Shown here: piece after piece, positions 34,376 through 64,000 of the stretch
Numbering within the stretch: position 1 is the stretch's first letter
Layout of the letters: the number at the start of each line of letters is the position of its first letter
Assembly (NCBI GenBank): GCA_963971285.1
Contig: OZ020263.1
Coordinates: forward strand, 1,426,001 to 1,490,000
Direction: 5' to 3'
DNA length: 64,000 nucleotides
DNA from: Astropecten irregularis
Taxonomy: Eukaryota; Echinodermata; Asteroidea; Paxillosida; Astropectinidae
Made by a program: the position numbers and the translations under genes
Notes under the pieces: generated by a model
The model's database searches: none
What the model was told of the DNA's origin: nothing
What the model saw: the letters and a program-made list of their open reading frames with translations, nothing else

Positions 34376-37160
34376 ATACGTATGAAGCTTGTATGTGATT
34401 GATGATAGATATACGTATGAAGCTTGAATGTGATTGATGGTAGATATACGTATGAAGCTTGAATGTGGCTGATGGTAGATATACGTATGAAGCTTGTATG
34501 TGATTGATGGTAGATATACGTATGAAGCTTGTCTGTGATTGATGATAGATATACGTATGAAGCTTGTCTGTGATTGATGGTAGATATACGTATGAAGCTT
34601 GTATGTGATTGATGGTAGATATACGTATGAAGCTTGTATGTGATTGATGATAGATATACGTATGAAGCTTGTATGTGATTGATGGTAGATATACGTATGA
34701 AGCTTGTATGTGATTGATGGTAGATATACGTATGAAGCTTGTACGTGATTGATGATAGATATACGTATGAAGCCTGTGTGTGATTGATGGTAGATATACG
34801 TATGAAGCTTGTATGTGATTGATGATAGATATACGTATGAAGCTTGTCTGTGATTGATGATAGATATACGTATGAAGCCTGTGTGTGATTGATGGTAGAT
34901 ATACGTATGAAGCTTGTATGTGATTGATGATAGATATACGTATGAAGCTTGTATGTGATTGATGATAGATATAAGTATGAAGCTTGTATGAGATTGATGG
35001 TAGATATACGTATGAAGCTTGTCTGTGATTGATGGTAGATATACGTATGAAGCTTGTCTGTGATTGATGGTAGATATACGTATGAAGCTTGTATGTGATT
35101 GATGGTAGATATACGTATGAAGCTTGTATGTGATTGATGGTAGATATACGTATGAAGCTTGTATGCGATTGATGGTAGCTGTACGTATGAAGCTTGTACG
35201 TGATTGATGATAGATATACGTATGAAGCTTGTACGTGATTGATGGTAGATATACGTATGAAGCTTGTGTGTGATTGATGATAGATATACGTATGAAGCTT
35301 GTGTGTGATTGATGATAGATATACGTATGAAGCTTGTATGTGATTGATGATAGATATACGTATATGAAGCTTGTCTGTGATTGATGATAGATATACGTAT
35401 GAAGCTTGTATGAGATTGATGGTAGATATACGTATGAAGCTTGTGTGTGATTGATGATAGATATACGTATGAAGCTTGTAAGTGATTGATGGTAGATATA
35501 CGTATGAAACTTGTCTGTGATTGATGGTAGATATACGTATGAAGCTTGTATGCGATTGATGGTAGATATACGTATGAAGCTTGTATGTGATTGATGATAG
35601 ATATACGTATGAAGCTTGTATGTGATTGATGATAGATATACGTATGAAGCTTGTATGAGATTGATGGTAGATATACGTATGAAGCTTAATTGTCTGTGAT
35701 TGATGGTAGATATACGTATGAAGCTTGTCTGTGATTGATGGTAGATATACGTATGAAGCTTGTATGCGATTGATGGTAGATATACGTATGAAGCTTGTAT
35801 GCGATTGATGGTAGATATACGTATGAAGCTTGTATGCGATTGATGGTAGATATACGTATGAAGCTTGTATGCGATTGATGGTAGATATACGTATGAAGCT
35901 TGTATGTGATTGATGGTAGATATACGTATGAAGCTTGTATGCGATTGATGGTAGCTGTACGTATGAAGCTTGTACGTGATTGATGATAGATATACGTATG
36001 AAGCTTGTACGTGATTGATGGTAGATATACGTATGAAGCTTGTGTGTGATTGATGATAGATATACGTATGAAGCTTGTGTGTGATTGATGATAGATATAC
36101 GTATGAAGCTTGTATGTGATTGATGATAGATATACGTATATGAAGCTTGTCTGTGATTGATGATAGATATACATATGAAGCTTGTATGAGATTGATGGTA
36201 GATATACGTATGAAGCTTGTGTGTGATTGATGATAGATATACGTATGAAGCTTGTACGTGATTGATGGTAGATATACGTATGAAGCTTGTGTGTGATTGA
36301 TGATAGATATACGTATGAAGCTTGTGTGTGATTGATGGTAGATATACGTATGAAGCTTGTATGCGATCGATGGTAGATATACGTATGAAGCTTGTATGCG
36401 ATTGATGGTAGATATACGTATGAAGCTTGTATGTGATTGATGATAGATATACGTATATGAAGCTTGTATGTGATTGATGATAGATATACGTATGAAGCTT
36501 GTATGCGATTGATGGTAGCTGTACGTATGAAGCTTGTACGTGATTGATGATAGATATACGTATGAAGCTTGTACGTGATTGATGATAGATATACGTATGA
36601 AGCTTGTGTGTGATTGATGATAGATATACGTATGAAGCTTGTATGTGATTGATGATAGATATACGTATATGAAGCTTGTCTGTGATTGATGATAGATATA
36701 CGTATGAAGCTTGTATGAGATTGATGGTAGATATACGTATGAAGCTTGTGTCTGATTGATGATAGATATACGTATGAAGCTTGTAAGTGATTGATGGTAG
36801 ATATACGTATGAAGCTTGTCTGTGATTGATGGTAGATATACGTATGAAGCTTGTATGCGATTGATGGTAGATATACGTATGAAGCTTGTATGTGATTGAT
36901 GATAGATATACGTATGAAGCTTGTATGTGATTGATGATAGATATACGTATGAAGCTTGTATGAGATTGATGGTAGATATACGTATGAAGCTTGTCTGTGA
37001 TTGATGGTAGATATACGTATGAAGCTTGTCTGTGATTGATGGTAGATATACGTATGAAGCTTGTATGCGATTGATGGTAGATATACGTATGAAGCTTGTA
37101 TGCGATTGATGGTAGATATACGTATGAAGCTTGTATGCGATTGATGGTAGATATACGTAT
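34376..37160. repeat. 35-bp minisatellite, about 79 copies
   Basis: The unit is atacgtatgaagcttgtatg followed by tgattgatgatagat. Variants occur mainly at four places (gtatg/gtctg/gtacg/gtgtg, the base before gattg, and gatgg/gatga). A gctgtacgt variant recurs at 35178, 35954 and 36518, i.e. 22 and 16 units apart, and a 2-bp TA insertion (cgtatatgaag) recurs too, so blocks of units were duplicated. The minus strand has no stop trinucleotide in the unit, which explains the 941- and 1035-codon open frames; they are not genes. Confidence 0.97.
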
Positions 37161-40100
37161 TTGCTTGTGAACCGACTCAAAATTACTAGAATTAGACACA
37201 ATACAAGAGTCAGTTATGTATTCTCAAAGATTAATTTAATTCATCATATATACAGGAAATATTACGAGTGAGAGAGAACAAAATTTGCCTTAAGCCACGC
37301 AGTAAGTACAGGCATTTACAAACACAAAAACTACCTGAACCAAAACAATAAAAGAATTTTAAAAAACAAAAAAACAATTGTGTGCAAATAATTATAAACA
37401 TCAAGTGTAGTACATTATACAACAAAGTCATGAAAGATTCCAAACTAAAAAACAACCAAAAAAAGGAAAAGAAAACACATTAACTACAGATTGGAAAACA
37501 CTCTAAAAGTCAATCATTTTAAAATCACCAACATATTATCGTGAAAATAAATGACAGATCAAAATACATGAAGAATGTTAGTTGTGACAATCAAATAAAT
37601 GGGGTGTTTTCCTTCACAAGTAAAGTGGACGTTGTTTTTCAAGGTTATCCATAATGAATACCACATCAATTAAAAAAATTATTTCTTTTGATTATACAAA
37701 GGTTCTGAATAATTATTAATCTTTGCTTTGGGTTCCCAAGTCGCCCTTAAAATTGATGATAATGATCAGTATGAAAGGTCGTTTAATCCAACACAAAAAG
37801 GGCTTAAAATTTCATCAAGAAATGTACCTTATTGTTATTGATTTCTTCCATATCTTTTCATTTCAAAAATAGGATCATATCACAACCCAAAACTTGAAAG
37901 TAAAGCGAAGCAAATATTTTTCCAATTGCGGCTCACGAAAATGTACTCTGTTTTGCAATTCGCTCAAAATAAGAATCGGGCTGTACCCTTCAAACAAATG
38001 CGATGGAAAAAAAGGGGACAGGGATATGATAAATGGCCTCTGAAGAGTGCCCTTGTGTTACCAAGGTAACCCTACAAGTTTGGCCATGTTGTTCGGCTTT
38101 GTACTTTCCACTGGCAAGTGCAGAATCCACCCGCAAGTACAAAACACTTGCCAGTGTAGCGAGCGAGTCTCACACAAGATGCATAGGTTCGGTACTACCG
38201 AGAGAAATTGGAGAAGGTTGCAACTTTACAGATACATTTTGAGTTGGAAGGGGGGGGGGGGGCTATTGCTGGTTGTCTTACAAAGTGTGATGGTATCCAG
38301 TTAACCAAATGTAGAGTGTTAAAAAAACACCCAAAACAAACAAATGTGCGATTCTAGAAGAAAATCAAGAATTATTTTATAAAGGGCATGCCTATTAAAC
38401 TTTGAATACAATTGTATTTCCCATCTCAGAAAGCTGGAGAATTACATCAACTGTCGTGTGCATTTCGGTATAAGAACTTGATTTAGACTTGACACAAATG
38501 GAAATTATAAGTCCTACAGTTTGTGGGGGAAACATCTACTCCTAAGTCTATATGTTGACCGTTACAGCGCGAAGTACGCATCTGGTTGGCCTTTGAATCA
38601 AGTAGAAACTGGCCAAAATGATAACTGTTTTATGGTGTGCCAATCTGAGTACGCATTAATGAAGAACATAATACCAATTAGTACAATGTCACTTACAAAA
38701 CGAATTAATATAAATAAGACAGAATTCAAGAACAAATTTATAATCATCAAACGCACACAAGCATGCAATCAAATTAAAACACTCAAATAGTAAAAAGTAG
38801 TCTTTGTATTCATTGTTTTTTTTACGACATTTGAATTTCAAAATATGGTATTCCAAAAAAATAACTGTAATAACTATCACTCTCGTTAGATTAAGATTTT
38901 CTTTTTTTTTGTCCCTCTTTAGGATTCTACAGGTAACTATGACAACGGGAGTCATCGGTACTAAGGCCTCGGTGATCTATATTTCCAAAGTCATTTTGTT
39001 TTTTGTTCCTTAAAAAAAAATCAACAGGAACGCCACTATCCATCGCAAAGTTGCAAGTATGCATACAATGCACATACTTCAGTGACGAGGGAAAAAAAGA
39101 GTAATAATGTGAATATGTACAAGCTGTGAGCTATCCCTCATGATATTGATCGGGTTATTATTTTTTTCCTTTCTTGTTTTCATCTTTCTGCCATAGGGAC
39201 AACATTTCAAAGCACACATAACTAGAATTACTAAACAACCATCAGTAAAAATGGATAAGGATCTCCTAATTTCACAATATCTTTACTGAATACCGAGATA
39301 CGTCCTAAAGACATTTCAATGGTTTTTTTTACTTCCTTCTCCTCGTAGGTTTTTCCTTCCTTTTTTAACATTTTTTTTGTTTTACTTTTTGGTTCTCTTT
39401 AAAAGAGCTACAAAATAATAAATACATTTGTCTCCAAAAGGAAAACTTGTTGACTACTGTAATCTCTCTGAGAAAAAGACACCTGATATTTGTTTTCTTT
39501 CATATACAGACTATTGTTTCTAGCCACAAAATAAAGCATATATATACAGGCCTTTATATTCATCCTTACGTACACAAAACCAAAAAAAAAAAAAGTCCTG
39601 ATCAACGTTGCTGTAGAAAGTATAGTACACACAAAAAACACAACATCTCCCTACTCAAAAATTGAAATGAACACAATTTTTGTACAATAAATATATAGTT
39701 ATTATTATATATATTATATATATCTTTGTAATGTTTACTATCTTACAAGATCATCTCAAAAATGCTTGAAATCTTTGACGGAGTAATAAAAATCAAACAA
39801 CGCATCTGTTTGTTTGAATGTTTGTTTGTTTGTTGTTTTCATTTAAACAATTCATTTTACAAAGAGACTTTTTACACAGGAGATATTTTTGTTTGTGAGT
39901 TGGTGATGCTAGTCGGAAGCATGCAAAATGAGTATAATCTGTGATTCCCCTTTTTTGGTTAAAGAGCAAAAAAGTGACCTTGTTTCTTCCTTATAAAAAA
40001 CCATTGTTTTCTACAATAAACACGAAAAATTGTTCCGTTTGAACTAAACTACTGATTCCCATCAGGTTATCCAACATTTAGATACCGCTGAAGATAATGC

Positions 40101-40719
40101 ACTAGCTAAGCACGGACAGCAAAATGGCATTACCAATTAATTTTTTTTTTAACTCCTCCAATGTCAAACTAATCAAGAAAAAAAGTTTCGCCCTCCGACA
40201 AAGTTTGGCTTCAACCATTTTTGCAAGAAACTTGAAAGCCAAATTCATGCCATACAATCCACGTCAGTCTGCGTAAATTGCTGGCTATAGAGTTTCTGTG
40301 TACATGCATTAAAATAAAAAAATAAACACTTGTAGTGTAGCTAATGATGGATGACAGAGAAAAAAAAAAAAGGAAAAAAAGGTGGGTTTAAGAAAAAAGG
40401 AAAAATACCAAGCACCAAAATAAAAAAAGGCAAAGATCTTAATAAAAAGAAGAAAGTGTCACGGCGGATGGCGCAGATTCAGGATAATAATTGTTGGTGT
40501 ATTGCATGAATTTATACGATCAAAAAGCGGATTTAGAAAAGATGCGGGTGAATATTTCTCACAGCTTTGAACTGTGACATATAATACCATACCTCCCAGC
40601 AATCCAAAGTAAATCTCCCCAAAAATAATTCCTTGCCAATTGCCCACATTAAAAGAGGGCAAAAAATAACCAAACAAAGCTAAGATCCCACCTTGCCTTC
40701 AATTAAAACTGACAATACA

Positions 40720-40852
40720 GGGGTGGATTTCACCAAACTCCTAATGATCAATCGTAGGACTTGTGATGCATTGCAGCCTTACGTAGGATTCAATGGATTA
40801 TCCTTTGTGACTCTAGTTACGATCGATCGTAGGGCTTCGTGAAATCGATCCC
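40720..40852. repeat. MITE, family A copy
   Basis: Ends ggggtggatttcaccaaact and gggcttcgtgaaatcgatcc (c). Core gatgcattgcagccttacgt and gattatcctttgtgactcta. About 133 bp. Confidence 0.75.
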
Positions 40853-41109
40853 AGTCCTTATTAATCAACACACCATCCATACACACTCACAATTATAATC
40901 CTTGTATTTCAAAACTACTACAAGAAAACAAATTGTGGATTACATGTTAAAGTACTTGTGTGTAATAACTACAAAATTGACAGTCTGTTTTTTTATCTCT
41001 ACCTCATTTGGCAATACACTGAAATAAAAAAATCATCTGACAATATCTTGTAACTACTTATGAGGAAAACCTTGGTTATATGCTTGTCTCATACCTCAAA
41101 CAATTTTCT

Positions 41110-41180
41110 AGTATGTATGGTATTCAGGAGGTCGCCGGTTCGAATCCCGCTCCTGTCAATTTGTCTTTGTTTACCATTCA
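41110..41180 (+). repeat. tRNA-derived SINE remnant
   Basis: B box GGTTCGAATCC (41137-41147) in a tRNA-like context, followed by tcaatttgtctttgtttacc, a diverged form of the tail found at 28018-28245. No A box seen. Confidence 0.5.
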
Positions 41181-41906
41181 ATTTTCTAATATGATTTTGT
41201 TCCTAACTAGGGTATTTTGAGGAAACATTCTTTCTGAATCAAACACTGCAACCCTCTGCACTTTTACCACCATCTCCACATGGGGAACTGGATCATAAAC
41301 CACGCACTCACAATCCACACTGTGGTGTATTGTGGTATTCAGGATGTACCACACTTACCAAATACCACAGGAGAAACCTGTGCCAGGTAAACTGTGGTCA
41401 GTTGAGGTTAACCACTACAATACTCTCTCTACGGACTTGAGTCCGTGAAGACATTTGACTGTTTCTACTCATTCTTCATAAACCTGAAACACACTGATTG
41501 GAATTACTGGCCGATCTGGGACAGAGCCAGTGAATCTCTGCCAGTATTCCTTCACATTACCATGGAGTGAGTTGAATTAATGGAAAAAAAACCACGCACA
41601 AGGACGGGACAGGACACAAATGAAACTCTTCCCATATAACGTGCTGACGTGTTTTAACAACGTTGGCTGCAGATGCAGAAAAACAGTTTGTTACCAGAGA
41701 AGTTTCTAAATTTTTTGGTTTGTGTTTTACTTCTTGATTGCCAAGGAACATCATAGGAAGTCCAGTCATCTCGAGTCAATGCAATGCTTCATACGTCTGC
41801 TCACGTTGTATGGCAGTATTTTCACTGTGCTCGTCTTAAACACATGACTAGCCCATTTAAAAGTCTTTTTGTAAAACAAACAGGTAAAACAAGTTGAGAT
41901 GAATAA

Positions 41907-41912
41907 TTTATT
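41907..41912 (-). terminator. Candidate KAT6 polyadenylation signal
   Basis: AATAAA on the minus strand, 54 bases after the stop codon. It would give a very short 3' UTR; other signals further down may be used instead. Confidence 0.35.
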
Positions 41913-41965
41913 TTTGTTGGTTTTGGTGTTGATTACTGTTGATTACCTGTGGTGTGGTGTGAGTG

Positions 41966-64000
<22,035 letters not shown>

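Larger units (their letters stand above)
37161..41906. other. AT-rich flank downstream of KAT6
   Basis: Contains many A- or T-rich runs, a G13 run at about 38251-38263, a TGTT microsatellite near 39815-39835 and no recognisable gene. It may include extended 3' UTR of the KAT6 gene, whose nearest polyadenylation signal is at 41907-41912. A family A MITE (40720-40852) and a tRNA-like SINE (41110-41180) lie inside. Confidence 0.45.

Noticed and set aside
33904-37160. CRISPR-like repeat-spacer array
   Set aside because: Units are contiguous tandem repeats without unique spacers, in an animal genome.
34094-37201. Open frames of 1035, 941 and 162 codons on the minus strand across the 35-bp array
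   Set aside because: The minus strand of the 35-bp unit contains no TAA, TAG or TGA, so every frame stays open. The product is a 35-residue echo of the DNA repeat with no start context, splice or family match.

Overview
This is a window of animal nuclear DNA, most likely from an invertebrate deuterostome and possibly an echinoderm. The reasons are large introns, GC content well below half, many short inverted-repeat transposons, an over-represented TAGGCCTA palindrome, a U2 snRNA with an extra 3'-terminal hairpin, and a KAT6-type acetyltransferase plus a REDD1 homologue with spliced, metazoan-style genes. The species cannot be fixed from the sequence alone. I saw no operons, CRISPR arrays, true tRNA genes, retrovirus-like or LTR elements.

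Layout. 1-12.5 kb: no gene seen; AT-rich intergenic DNA with several MITE copies. 12.6-20.5 kb: a two-coding-exon DDIT4/REDD1-like gene on the + strand (13005-13200 and 17618-18090, 222 aa) with a recognisable promoter (CCAAT, E-box/HRE, CArG, TATA) and a long 3' UTR. 20.8-22 kb: a cluster of related inverted-repeat elements, then a possible non-coding first exon. 24085-25191: an intronless coding exon for an 11-finger C2H2 zinc-finger protein. 25.4-31 kb: repeats, including a hAT-type MITE with target-site duplication and a pair of tRNA-derived SINEs. 31287-31487: a complete U2 snRNA gene with a 3' box. 31.8-33.9 kb: tandem diverged repeats, a dead LINE tail and several MITEs. 33.9-37.2 kb: two abutting minisatellites, a C-rich ~31-bp array and a ~79-copy 35-bp array. 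37.2-41.9 kb: AT-rich flank. 41966 to beyond 64000, minus strand: 13 exons of a KAT6 (MOZ/MORF/Enok) histone acetyltransferase, covering the region before the MYST domain, the full MYST catalytic domain, a basic/acidic middle and a glutamine-, serine- and methionine-rich C terminus ending in MMRR; the N-terminal PHD part lies outside. Exon phases are consistent throughout, giving 2239 residues inside the window.

The protein genes are functionally separate: a stress-induced mTORC1 inhibitor, a DNA-binding zinc-finger protein and a chromatin acetyltransferase. The linkage of DDIT4 and KAT6 echoes the human 10q22 location of DDIT4 and KAT6B. The strongest unusual signals are the 79-copy array with a PBX-like TGATTGAT in nearly every unit, the 102-bp near-perfect inverted repeat in a KAT6 intron, the SP-rich repeat array in KAT6, and repeat families carrying a hairpin followed by GAAAC that resembles part of a hammerhead core.
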